Origin: Pyrrhosoma nymphula
Lineage: Eukaryota > Arthropoda > Insecta > Odonata > Coenagrionidae
Direction of reading: 5' to 3'
DNA: 64,000 nucleotides
NCBI GenBank assembly: GCA_963573305.1
Contig: OY754332.1
Span: 52,675,559-52,739,558, forward strand
Shown: one piece after another, positions 32,992 through 43,736 of the stretch
Position numbering within the stretch: position 1 is the stretch's first letter
How the letters are laid out: every line of letters starts with the position of its first letter
Translations under genes and position numbers: made by a program
The notes under the pieces: generated by a model
Told to the model about the DNA's origin: nothing
Database searches by the model: none
Seen by the model: only the letters and a program-made list of their open reading frames with translations

Positions 32992-33300
32992 AAAGAAATG
33001 AGCTAGTTGTATCCTCAACAGTTAAAGACTCACTACGTAGGCAATTAAAAAATTACATGACGCCCAGTTATTTCCAGTTATCATATGGCATTCTCCGGAA
33101 TTCGACATATCTTCCTCAGAGGACACATTCTGAGCTCTGTTTCGGTCATCAAACTGAACATTATCAGCTCGTTCCACTTCCAGAGTATGCCTATTTCTTC
33201 TCGCTCCCTCTTGTGAACTTCCTCCAGAATGTGCTTCGAGGAACAGTATTCTTCCGTGGAGTAGGTTACAAGTAAGTCTTATAGCTCCTTTTTCGAGGAA
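32992..33300 (-). pseudogene. Possible upstream exon of the CACTA-like transposase
   Basis: One minus-strand frame is open over most of this stretch (SSQEGARRNRHTLEVERADN, then SEEDMSNSGECHMITGNNW) and reaches a GTGAGT donor near 33034. This is consistent with an N-terminal exon joined to the acceptor at about 32992. No motif confirms it. Confidence 0.35.
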
Positions 33301-33411
33301 TTCTAGGCAGTTGTTATTGACCTAGAATATCCCAATTGAACGTGTTTCGGAGAAACTTATTTCTAAGAAGATAGGTAGGACTCCCACAAAAAAACTATTA
33401 CAATAATTAAA

Positions 33412-33438
33412 TGTAATGCTGTACCCAGGACCACTCAG
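33412..33438. repeat. Left half of the palindromic target of piggyBac A
   Basis: This 27-bp arm is the complement of 37227-37253 with one mismatch. Removing piggyBac A leaves a 58-bp palindrome centred on TTAA. An extra TTAA (33439-33442) precedes the duplicated target on this side. Confidence 0.85.
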
Positions 33439-34191
33439 TTAATTAACCCTTTCAATGCGGATGACAGCCCAGGGCTGTCATGGCCTTGGGCCTCACATGA
33501 ATGGGCTTAACAGGATTATGCGCTTTCCTTTCGACTTGCTTCCTTTTCTCTGCTCTGTAGTTGGTTTCTAGCTGTCGTGTCATGTGCTTCGTTTCCGCTT
33601 TTGTTGAAAAAAAAATTTCTGCAGTTTTCGGAGTTTCAGTGTTTTTTTTGCAGATTTGATATTCACCTTGGATCGTTGTTGTGGTGTTTTTTTTTGCTAT
33701 TAGGACTCATTAAAATCGGATTTTATTTTTTGAATGTCATTATAAAATGTATATGTTAGCTAAAATTTTGTTGTGATACTTATGGATATTTTTACCGTGG
33801 TTCGTTGTTGCTTCCTGAAGTGCTGAAGACAGTTTTTTTCACAACGGATTTGCCTTTTTACACAAAAGGTAAGCGCTATAGCGTACTTTTTTCGCATGTT
33901 TTTCTCTCATTAAAACAAAAAATTTACACATTTTAGTTTTGTCTAACACAAATTTTTTTCTGAGCTACCAACATTAGTTCTCGTAATAGTGGTAATTTAT
34001 TTGACCCCCAAAAGTAATTTTCTTCTAAAATTACAAATTTCAATGCTTTCTAATGTTTTCGTTTTTATTTATATATGATGCATTATTATTAGTTTTTTGC
34101 TTTGATTTCATCTTTTCACTCCTACTTCCAATGGGAACCAACATATGATTTTATTTCATTTTTCTTCAGCGTATTTCCCTCCTATTTGAAG

Positions 34192-35838
34192 ATGAAGAGA
34201 AGAGTATCACAGGCCACAAGCCAAAGAGAGAAAAACCTTGCGACGAACCCGGATTACTATGAAATACCTGGTCCTTCTGGTAAGTAGTATTAATCTACAT
34301 ATCCTTGCATAATAAAAAAGAGTAAATTATATTGCATAATAAAAAAGAGTAAATTATATTGCATAATAAAAAAGAGTAAAAAATTTTCTTTTTACATTTT
34401 ATAGCTTCACAGAAAAAGCAAACAAGGGAAAAGATCAGGGAGGATGAAATACATGCTCTAACAATGGAGTCGTCGGATGACAATTTTTTTGAGTGTGTGT
34501 TCATTCCTTTTTGGTGCTGACACGGAGGGAAGTGACTCGGAAAGTGGCAATGAACCCTGCACTGCAGAGGCGGCAGGGGGTGCCATTACATCTGATGCGG
34601 CTTGGGCCCCTAATCCCCCTGTGAATAGGAATACCCTTGCCTTTGTAGGATCCCCTGGTCTCAAGAAAATTCCATGTGGCTCGACCACCAAAGACTACTT
34701 TTCCCTTGTGTTTACCGACGAGTTCTATGACCTTATTCTAAGTGAGACAGAGAGGAATGCGGCGTGCATTTTTGTGGAAAACCCATAACCCGTGCAAGGA
34801 TTACTGACTGGAGATCACTAAAGAGAGAAGAGTTTGAGGTTTGGTTGGGCCTGCTCTTCCATATGGTGATAGTTCGTACCAATAAAATCTCTGACTATTG
34901 GAAAAAGTCTATATTTTTTAGTTTCAAGCTATTTCATCAATCAATGCCGAGGGATCAATTTCTTGGGAAGCCCTCCATTTTGAAAAAAAAACCCAACGAA
35001 AATGACCCTGCTCCAAGTGATCGCCATATATAAAGTCAGACCACTTTTAAATTGTTTTGAGTAGTCAATTGCCACTTGTGTTTCCCCTGGAAAGGCATTA
35101 TGCATTAACGAATCAATGCTACTTTGGTGAGGGCGATTAAATTTTCGGCAGTGTATGCAGGAGAAAAAACATAAACATGGGATAAAGATGTGCATGCTCT
35201 GTGAACCAGCCGGGTTAGTGCATCGTATGATCGTTTATGCGGGCTTCGGGGACAGCGATGTGGGTGGACGCGGACATGGAGACAAAGTGGTCCATAAACT
35301 TTAACAGGATTTTAAAAACAAGAGGCATAGCATTTTTTTAAATAACTATTAAAATAATGTTCCCGTAGCAAGGGATCTGTTGAGGTGCAGTACATACTGC
35401 ACGGGCACCCTCCGCACAAAGAGAAAAGAAAATCCGAAAGAGGTTTTTGGGCACAAGCTGCCAAAAGACCAAATTGTTGCTCATTGGAGTGAGGAGGGGT
35501 TTTGTGTCTTCCACTGGAGAGATAAGAGAGATGTGGCCCTTATTTCCTCCGAGTTCGGATGCAAACTCGTACCCACTGAAAAGTCGGGCAGAGGTAAACC
35601 AGAGGCTGTAGTAGAATATAATAAGTTTATGGGAGGTGTTGATCACTGCGACCAGTTGCTGTCGTACTACGCTTGCCAACATAAGTCCCTCAAATGGTAT
35701 AAAAAGCTTGCAATTTATATTTTCCAAGCTATGCTGGTAAACAGTTATATGTTGTATAACACATACAGTGGCAATAAGAAAAAACTTTTGCCGCTAATTT
35801 TGCTAAAATACATTACTTTTTCAAACAGAAAATCTTAA
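34192..35838 (+). pseudogene. piggyBac A transposase, two exons, inactivated
   Basis: Exon 1 (34192-34279) starts MKRRVSQATSQREKNL and ends at TTCTG|GTAAGT. An intron (34280-34404) ends TTTTATAG, and exon 2 continues in frame with SQKKQTREKIREDE. A frameshift near 34500 leads to DTEGSDSESGNEP, and another near 34790. The first catalytic block reads CINESMLLW near 35101-35127, where the family has Asp before ESM. The second reads SIFLNNY near 35329, where the family has MDNY. Both catalytic Asp are therefore Asn, next to in-frame stops. Only the third site, KFMGGVDHCDQLLSYYA near 35624, is intact. The tail SLKWYKKLAIYIFQAMLVNS is normal. The protein would be 550-600 residues if intact. Confidence 0.9.
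34309..34389. repeat. 27-bp unit, three copies, inside the transposase intron
   Basis: Three near-perfect tandem copies of a unit containing CATAATAAAAAAGAGTAAAT lie within the 125-nt intron of piggyBac A, which they largely make up. Replication slippage is the likely origin. Confidence 0.9.
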
Positions 35839-36039
35839 ATTTTAAAATTACATGTACCAACCCATTGTTTATATCCACCAAGTCAAAAAAAGTTTTGTAA
35901 GTTAGCAAAATTTTCCAAAACGGAGACTTACTGCATTTTTAACTCCTTGTGCATGCTTATAAAACATTTAAATTGCTTGATTATTACAGAAAGTACATTT
36001 ATCAATTTTTAGATTTAAAAAGTGACAATACAATAGTAA

Positions 36040-36095
36040 ACCTGCCAACATAAACCATTGCAATGGTATAAAAAACTAGAAATTCCTCCCCATAT
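36040..36095 (+). pseudogene. Partial second copy of piggyBac C-terminal coding sequence
   Basis: GCCAACATAAACCATTGCAA and GGTATAAAAAACTAGAAATT parallel 35672-35715 (GCCAACATAAGTCCCTCAAA and GGTATAAAAAGCTTGCAATT). The encoded fragment (CQHKPLQWYKKLEI) matches CQHKSLKWYKKLAI. It points to an internal duplication or a nested related element. Downstream sequence to 37200 is not recognised. Confidence 0.6.
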
Positions 36096-37226
36096 GGGTA
36101 CCGTGACTCTGAAAGAGTAAAAAAGAGGCAACAAGTGCAGTCGAATAGAGAAAAGTAGGAAGCGATATTATGTTGATAAGGCATGCTAAGCGCTCACTAC
36201 AGTAGAAAAAAGAGGGTGGTGGGAAGAAGAGGCATCGTGAAACACAGGAAGAGAGGATGCAGAGGGAAAATGATAATAGAAATGGATAACCAGGGGTATA
36301 CATTGTTGCAGAGCATTGCGGCTATCCAAGTGGACTTCAAAATACAACAGCTAGAAATACATCATTCTTACGGATAACCTGCAGGTTTGTTGCATGCGGT
36401 AGAGATTCAGATAGGATGTCTCAGTGAAAACGAATGGTTTTCTACATATTATGTACTGTGGCTGCTGCTATTTCATGGTAGGTATATAGCTACCTGAACA
36501 AATGTGGAGGATTGAGTGGATGATTTTACCTCAGATGATAAATACAATTTCGGATCAGAGACCTTCGATTCATAAATTATTTTTTGTTTTCTTTAAATAA
36601 AAATAAATTTTCTGAACATGGACATGCGAGATTTTTTGTGCAACTTGGTTGAAAGAAGATGGCTTAAATCATATTTTACATGGTGAAATGTAGAAAATCA
36701 TTTGAATAAGGCAAATGCCATCAAAGTAGCTATGTCATAACAAGAATCCAAAACATGTATGTCCATAATAGTCAGCATTGTCAATAATATTAAAATTATT
36801 AGCGTTTCTACGGAAAATCACTCAAATTATAGATGTAATTACAACTGGAACACTACCACTTAAGTGGATCAAACACAACAAACGTATTTTGATTCAAATT
36901 CCTTGGAATATATGGACCCAATATATTTTACCATCGAGAACTTAATTGAGATAAATGTAACAAATGACAAGATTTTCCCAAAATTTCAGCAGGGGAAAGG
37001 ATCGCGGGTTTTGTAATGCAGGTTGCATACCATACAAAACCCTTGTACGTCGCGGGTGACATCCATGTATGTCATAAAAAAAATTATTTATTTTTATGGA
37101 AAAAAGGGAATAATTATGATTATTGTAATATTATGCCTAAATTATGTAGAAATAATTTTGTTGTGCAAAAAAAGTTTCCGATTCCGGCGAAGTTACCATC
37201 TCACGGTGCCGCATTGAAAGGGTTAA

Positions 37227-37253
37227 CTGAGTAGTCCTGGGTACAGCATTACA
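37227..37253. repeat. Right half of the palindromic target of piggyBac A
   Basis: Complement of 33412-33438 with one mismatch (CTGAGTAGTCCTGGGTACAG start). Confidence 0.85.
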
Positions 37254-37760
37254 AGTGTTCAAAAGAAGAGACCCCCTGCTCAGTCTCATGATGGAGCACA
37301 AGGGCAGGGGCTTTTCTCTTCCAGACAGCAAAGAGGAGTAGACAATATTGTCTTAATTCTGTCATTTAACGGAAGTGACACTGAAAAGTTCATTTTGTCA
37401 TTGAAGGCATATGTCCTCAAGCTAAAAATTAAAAATGTTGAGCATGGCAGATGTCCTCAAGCTCCAAATTAAAAAATCAAGCAGAAGGCCTTGCTCAAGG
37501 GGCATACCGATAAGCCCCATTCATGGGTTTTTCTGCCGAAACATGGAAATGCATGGCCTACTGAAGGAGCTGACGTTCACCTTGACTTGAGATTGAGACT
37601 ACATAAATAGTTCTCTCTTCCACTTAACCCGTCATCTGCCTTATACAGTGCATTTTACACCATTATTTGGACAAATAAAGGTTATATTAACATTAGTTTC
37701 TTGAGTGACATCACTCTCAGAGTGTACGGCAAGCATCCCCATACGGAAATTTTTCTAGTC
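37254..37760. other. No gene seen
   Basis: Contains a short partial duplication (ATATGTCCTCAAGCT and AGATGTCCTCAAGCT near 37410-37460); otherwise non-coding. Confidence 0.4.
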
Positions 37761-37803
37761 AGCAGTAGTCAGGCTGACATCAAATTGATGTCCGAAATTT
37801 GCC

Positions 37804-37953
37804 GCTACTGATGTCAGACTGACTTCATTCTGTCGCCAACTGATGTCAGCCTGCCTTCATTCTGTTGTCAATTGACATCAGCCTGACTTCAGTCTGTGGT
37901 CAACTGACGTCAGCCTGACTTAATTCTGTCATCAACTGACATCAGCCTGACTA
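37804..37953. repeat. 32-bp minisatellite (about 4.7 copies)
   Basis: Unit of 32 bp, for example CAACTGATGTCAGCCTGCCT followed by TCATTCTGTTGT, repeated with small changes. Each unit holds TGA(T/C)(G/A)TCAG, and one copy has the full TGACGTCA palindrome. An inverted fragment, AGTCAGGCTGACATCA, precedes it at 37766. Confidence 0.9.
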
Positions 37954-38129
37954 GATACTTCATACTAGGATATCAAAACAAAAATACATCAAATAATTAC
38001 CCTTAGGACTCTATAATATAACCATGATCCCTGTAACCGTGACTCAAGTATATGTTGAAATGAAAAAATTGTTGAATCTTCTTTTTTGGTCTGGTTAAGT
38101 AATAATTGTGCAAAACAATTGGCCTTGTG

Positions 38130-38345
38130 GAATGTGCTGTCATCGCAAAGTGTATTTGGCCGTGGTTTGTCCAAATACAAAACTTAAATCCATCGCATTT
38201 ATCAGTGAATATTCTTTGTGGCTTATGAGGCATATATACATTTGGTTTTATGCTGCCAATATGCAGAAATATTGACCTTGAGAGAGTCACCTTATTTTGT
38301 GACTCGACTATACGTCAAAAGGTAGGTTTTCATTGGCTAAGAGAA
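38130..38345 (+). repeat. Dispersed repeat, copy 1
   Basis: Matches 50600-50830 in the same orientation: GTGTATTTGG, then TCAGTGAATAT(T/C)CTTTG, CATTTGGTTTTATGC versus CGTTTGGTTTCATGC, then GAGTCACCTTA versus AAGTCACCTAA and CGACT. Two copies 12 kb apart show an interspersed element of at least 200 bp. Class unknown. Confidence 0.7.
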
Positions 38346-39468
38346 GGATCACATTTTTCATCTTATCCTCAAGTATATACAGCAGGTCATTTTTCACCTT
38401 GCAAAGCCTCTTGTTTTTCAAAGAAATGTAAACCAATATTAATTTTTAAAAAAATTACTTACTGAACCAGAGTTTCATATAATTAAAATCATTTTAAGAA
38501 GGCCTGATTGTTTAACTATAAAAATTACTCAACCTGGACAATCTGGGTTGTTCCGTAGAAGGTATTCTCAATCACCGCTGATCCCTAGCAAGACGTAGTT
38601 TTATTGCACTCTGACACGAGGTGACTCACATTGAGAGCTGAGTCTCTCTTGTCACAATGAGGAGGTATCTGCTCTTTGGTGAAAAGCAATGAGTGGGCCA
38701 GGACACGGTGCCCTATTCTCAATCATGCAGCAATGACTTCACCACTCTCACAGCTCCTGAAGGACATGGGCCACGCTGACATTACTCACTTAATTTGGTG
38801 CAACTTTTCTTCAAGAACTTTCGTCCAGGATTCCTGCCATTGTCCATGAAATACTTTCCGTAACCCAGCCATTATGTGTTATGAGGCCTCTTTCTGGTTT
38901 TCACCAATAATTCACAGTGACCCTTCCATGATTTATAATAATAATATTTATTTACGGGTGAAACCCAATTTACAAAAATTTGTGTCACAAAATCTTTTAA
39001 ACAATCGAGAAAAAAGCAATAAAAAAGAGCTGATATAGAAAAATGTTTGATACAGTAAATGAAGATAATATTTTGCTTCAAGTAAAACACTTTACAATTT
39101 TTATAATAACTACAATTTACATTAAACAAGAAACAAATTATGAAACAATTTAAGTGTTTATAATGTTACTTACTTTTATGGTTAAATAATTGAAAAATAA
39201 AACTTAAGAAAAGTGGTTCTACATTAACCAAGATTACAGAAACAAACGAGATCAGATCACAGAAAATAGGTAGGTATACAGAAAATCCAGTAATATTTTA
39301 TACAATGGTTTGTTCAAAGGATAAGTTGATTCCAAATGTTGATTCTCAATTCCACCAATTCTCAGGCTTAGAATCGGTATCGATCACATAAGTCGATTCT
39401 GATTCTAGATAGATAAATACATATTTTAAACATAGACTATAAGCTGAGGATATATTTGCTATTTGTCA
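38346..39468. other. No gene seen
   Basis: AT-rich, with a short TAATAATAAT run at 38935 and GATTCT/GAATCG-rich sequence at 39330-39410, which resumes after piggyBac B. Confidence 0.4.
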
Positions 39469-39919
39469 TTAACCCATTTATGCCCAGAACTTTTTTTTCC
39501 TAATTTTCTGTTCAAACTCACGGATCTTGGAAAGTAGGTCTTCTGAACACGTCTGATATGATTTTTTTACGATACGACAATTGGTTGCGTAGTAATAGGG
39601 TGGGCATCAAAATGCCCTTTGGGCATGAACCCGTGGTAAGTACCAAATGGTAAGCTTTTTTTACTTTTTCATTAATTTTTTTTAATATTGCATAATTATC
39701 TTAGTTGAGTGAGATTACCTATGCATTAATAATTTTTCTCCTTTTACAACATTTTTTCAGATTCACAATGTTCTTGCCGGAATTAATCAATCATTTATTA
39801 CAATCATTATTTTTTGACTCATGGAATGCAAATAAGAATTGGTGAGTGAAATATAAAAACATTCTCTCTTACGTATTAAGCTTTATTCATAAAAGTATCA
39901 ATGTTATTCATGTTTTAGT

Positions 39920-41690
39920 TCACAGAGCATGAAATTTTGCAAAACAATGGGTATGAAGAGGAATTTCACATTTTTGGCAGGCGATTGGGATGTTGTTCTT
40001 TTTACAGTAGGCACATCTTCGCCGGGGCTTACCAGACACAAGATTATGTCCACCGTGCGTCATTCGTGCGGGCTTGGCTATCTTATCACAGTAGCGAATG
40101 GGTCCAGGAACAATACCTGCAGTACCATACTTTTGCAGAAGTGCCTGGACGCATGCACGCCGAAAGGCTAACTGGTCCATTGCACTCAGCCCGATTTTCC
40201 TGGCAAGCACCCAGGCATTACTCATGCATGCATCAAACAACCACATAATTATTGGTACATACCATTTCTTACCACGCACACCTATTCTGTAATTAGCGAT
40301 GTTGTTGTCCAGCAACTCAACTCCCCCCATGTTCTTGTTGTATTTGTATATTACATATGGCTGAGTAATGAGTATCTTTTTCCTCTCTCTGATGGAGTAA
40401 CGCTGAGCCTGGCGCTAAGGTCGTACCCCATATTCATTAGACAATGCATACACAACATTGTTGTCCACCCAAGCAACAGCAACAATTCCCTTGTTACTTT
40501 CTACATACGACTCAACTGATCCTCTCTCTCTTTTCCGCATTACGTTTTTTCCATAAATTGGGCATTTCGCCAATCTATTTATTCTTACCGTGCTGGTCCC
40601 ACTCATTCCTTTAGCAGACAAGGAGCAAAGGAGTTTGGTATTAGTGAAAAAATTATCGGAGTAGAATGAAAATTTGACTCCCGGGAATGAAGACATTATA
40701 GAGTCACAGAAATTCATCACCACTGATTCTCCAACACCCTGATCAGAAGGACGCTCTCTATTTTCTTCACGGCCTTGGTACAGTTCTACCTCAACTCAGT
40801 AGCGAGTGGTTTGTGCCATTACCCACGCTTTGAATCCAAAACGCACTGGTTTAAGCCTAAGAAACTGCTTACATCCATGTCTGCCAAAGTAGGGAATCAT
40901 TGATTCATCTACTGATAGGTTTTTGTCATCAGGAGCATTGACTATGAAACACTTGCTCAGTATGTCTAGCAAGGGCCTAACCTTTCCCATTTTATCACCT
41001 GATGGCAGATTCTCATTGTCGCAAACATGTATAAACCTCAGAATTTCCTCGAAACTGTTTCGACGCATTGCCTTAGACACGAGTACATTATGAACATCAT
41101 CGGCACTTTCCCAAAACATACGCCTACGGGGCAAAGAAACATAACCGCTAAGGAACAATATTCCTACGAAAGTGTACATTTCCTCCAATGATAGGTGAAA
41201 GTTTGGATGATTTGATTGAGTGGCATACATTACAGAAAATTTAACAATTTCAGAAATAATTTATTCATTCAATAATATTTTAAGAAATTCCAAGGGGTGG
41301 TTTTCACTGGTAAGATTAGAGGCATCCGGATGATTTACACTGGTGCTGTTTGCCTGATTGATGGGAACGCACAGGTCACCTTTTCTCCAGCTCAGGTCCA
41401 AGGGCACATTATGTGGTCCTCTTTTCCTTTTCGCAGGTTGCTCATCTGGGTGAGATGATTCAAGACTTTCAGCATTTTCTTCGAAGTTCCCTGAACTAAA
41501 TTCGGCTGTGGCGCGAAGCTGACAGGAAGGCAGGGAATCTGGATTGTTGCACATTTCATCTCCTGAGTCCTCATACGATGCATTATTTTCAGGTGGCACT
41601 ATATATATATCAGCAGAGTCACCGCCAACATCCTCATCCAAAGCATTCTCCAGATACTCTATCACCTCTGCCAGTGATAGGTATTTTGTA
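39920..41690 (-). pseudogene. piggyBac B transposase (main exon), near-intact
   Basis: The main exon starts after TTTGTTACAG with STKYLSLAEVIEYLE, then an acidic region. A single TAA separates LEFLKILLNE from IISEIVKFSVMYATQS. The first catalytic block KNLSVDESMIPYFGRHGCKQ is intact. After one TGA (near 40794) come REENRERPSDQGVGESVV and the second block FSFYSDNFFTN, intact. After one frameshift near 40415 comes the third block YNKNMGGVELLDNNIANYR, where Glu replaces the usual catalytic Asp of GGVD. The Cys/His-rich tail (RRRCAYCKKNNIPIACQKC, HTHCF) is intact. Defects are few: two stops, one frameshift, one Asp-to-Glu. Confidence 0.9.
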
Positions 41691-42214
41691 CTGTAACAAA
41701 TGAAGTGTTGTGAAAACAGAATATCAATAAAAGATAATAAAGCATAGCATATCACGTATTATTCAGTCAAATAAATGTCCATATGCACCCCTGTAGTAAT
41801 GTTTCAATGCATGAGCTGATATGTGATTGATGACTAAACTTACTATTTTTCATTACATTGGGTAAAATATAAATAAATGACTGATGAAAAATATTCCATG
41901 AAGGACACTTTATCAATACCCAACAGCATATAAAACTGTGCCTAATTACCTTAGATTAACAAATAAAATATGACGTTGAGGAGACAAAGTAGGAGCAATT
42001 GTACGGATAAACTCAGTCGATGGATAATCAGAATCTTTAGTATTGGCATGTGCCCAAAGGGCATTTTGATGCCCACTTTTAGTTTCCCTCGTAATAAAAA
42101 AATAATAAGCTTATGTCATCAAAAACTAATGGCACATGAATTTACATAGATGCTTACCGAAAATTATCCATAAAAGATTTATAACTATATTGTCAAGGAT
42201 TAAGAAATACATAC

Positions 42215-42249
42215 CCTCTATGCAGAGCGTGCGATGATCACGAAGCCAT
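42215..42249 (-). pseudogene. Possible first exon of piggyBac B transposase
   Basis: The minus strand has ATGGCTTCGTGATCATCGCA and then GCATAGAGG|GTATGT, a donor. The codon after ATG-GCT-TCG is TGA and could derive from CGA. Joining to the acceptor at 41690 would give a short first exon, as in piggyBac A. Confidence 0.35.
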
Positions 42250-42425
42250 GATGATTTCAGTGCTCGACTGTGTCGCCAGTGGGTACAATGCTTGACTGAT
42301 TCTTCTCTGAACATGTCAAGCAGACCTTCTATGTTGCACACGACACAAAAACACACGCGTGGCGCCAAACGGGTGAGTAAGGCTAAATCAGGTGGGCATC
42401 AAAATGCCCTTTGGGCATAAATGGG

Positions 42426-42719
42426 ATACACTTTTTGAGCAACTTAATTTTCTTTGTTATTTTATTCCAGCCAGTATTTGAATTTAAATAATAGTTGTAC
42501 GCTACTGGTATGTCAATATGCCACCTGTTATTATAGGAATAAGAATCGATGGAATCGGAATCGATTTGAAAGAATCGGAATGGGTGCATGATATATAAAG
42601 TTTCTGTGACAAAATTTTATATGAAATAGTTCAGTTTTTCAGGTAAAATTTAGCGTGGTATCATTAGATAATAATTCAACTTGGGGAGAGCAGTTGATTT
42701 TGTTATTTCACAATCTGTG
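42426..42719. other. Right flank of piggyBac B
   Basis: Begins with AT-rich DNA and a GAATCG-rich tract (42537-42590: AAGAATCGATGGAATCGGAA and following). Similar sequence on the other side of piggyBac B (39340-39410) suggests the element landed in this tract. Confidence 0.5.
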
Positions 42720-43725
42720 TAGGAATAAAAGGTCAGCAAGCTGACGACGGACACTAAGAGGATGCAATTCTAAAATTTCCATAGTTTGTTAATATGGGAC
42801 GTCAGAAGTGGGGAATTAAGCATAGAAATTGACTGTTCTTAGAAACTTCTCCTGCACTCTTTCTAGATTGTGTATTTGGCTCTTGTTATAGGGAGACCAG
42901 ATGATGGAATTGCATTCCAAAATCAGATGAACCAAAGAGATGTATATGGTTTTTAACATGTTTATCTTGGTGTTCTTCGTGAGTCTTACTATTCAACCCA
43001 GCATGTGAAAAGACTTAGATAGGATATCACAAATTTTGTAGTTAAAAGTAAGTGACTGCTTGATTAAGACACCTAGATCTTTGATAACCTGTGTTCTTGT
43101 AAGTATTACACCATTCAGAGTGTAATTGAATATTCAGGGTGATTTTTTGTGGTGAAAAGAGATTATATTACATTTCCGAATGTCAATTGACATAAGGTTT
43201 TTGTTACACCAGCCAGAAATTTTTATATGAGAAGTGTTCAGTTGCTGTCATTCATCAATATTTTGTACTACATATATTGAATAATTTCACATTATCAGCA
43301 TACATTAGATGGGGTTAAGGAGAAATCACATAGCTAAAATCATAGATAAATATAAAAAATAACAATAGCCTGAGGTGGGACCCCTGAAATTTCCTTGAAA
43401 GCAAGGGAAATGCTTGGCCTTGCCCTTAAATTTGACTAGCTGTTTGCGCTCAAGCAGATAACTTTGTAACCAGTCAAGCATAGCACCATCTATACCAAGT
43501 AGTTTTACCTTGAACACCAAAATGTCGTGGTTTACCTGATCAAAGGCTTTTGTAAAACCTATGTATATGACATCAATTTCATGACATTTCCCTATACCAT
43601 TGATTATGCAATTTGGAACAACAACAAGTTGGTTCCAGTAGAGAGACCTGATCGAAAACCATTTGTATTTCACATGCTTCCTTTGAATCCTTCTGAATTT
43701 TTGCTCACACAAAATCTCTCCCTCT
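42720..43725 (-). pseudogene. LINE RT relic, CR1/Jockey-like
   Basis: The minus strand from 43725 leftward reads DVIYIGFTKAFDQVNHDI (RT motif A with catalytic Asp lost: GFTKAF instead of DFSKAF). It continues LLGIDGAMLDWLQSYL, then a decayed PQGS region. The thumb follows around 42980-42720: KTIYISLVHLILECNSIIWS, SQIHNLERVQEKFLR and RRQLADLLFLH. It is 5'-truncated near 43725. Confidence 0.85.
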
Positions 43726-43736
43726 CTTCTCCATAG

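Larger units (their letters stand above)
33447..37222 (+). mobile_element. piggyBac A (3776 bp)
   Basis: Target duplications TTAA at 33443-33446 and 37223-37226. Ends CCCTTTCAATGCGG and its exact complement. Just inside the left end is a hairpin, ATGACAGCCCAGGGCTGTCAT; just inside the right end is a weaker palindrome (GACATCCATGTATGTC). The transposase lies in the middle (34192-35838). The right third (about 35850-37200) holds a partial second copy of transposase C-terminal sequence and AT-rich DNA. Full-length ends but a dead transposase. Confidence 0.95.
39473..42425 (-). mobile_element. piggyBac B (2953 bp)
   Basis: Left end TTAA (39469-39472) then CCCATTTATGCCCAG; right end is the complement, TTTGGGCATAAATGGG, but the right target is changed (ATAC). 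Subterminal copies of GGGCATCAAAATGCCC with TTTGGGCAT occur near both ends (39601 and 42391), plus an inverse copy near 42054; they are self-complementary. The transposase is on the minus strand and nearly continuous, so this is the best preserved of the three piggyBac elements. Confidence 0.9.

Noticed and set aside
32865..33275. Plus-strand open frame of 136 codons
   Set aside because: Antisense to the acidic N-terminus of the CACTA-like transposase; composition is explained by that.
37766..37953. CRISPR-like array
   Set aside because: Units are contiguous 32-bp tandem repeats without unique spacers, in a eukaryotic context.
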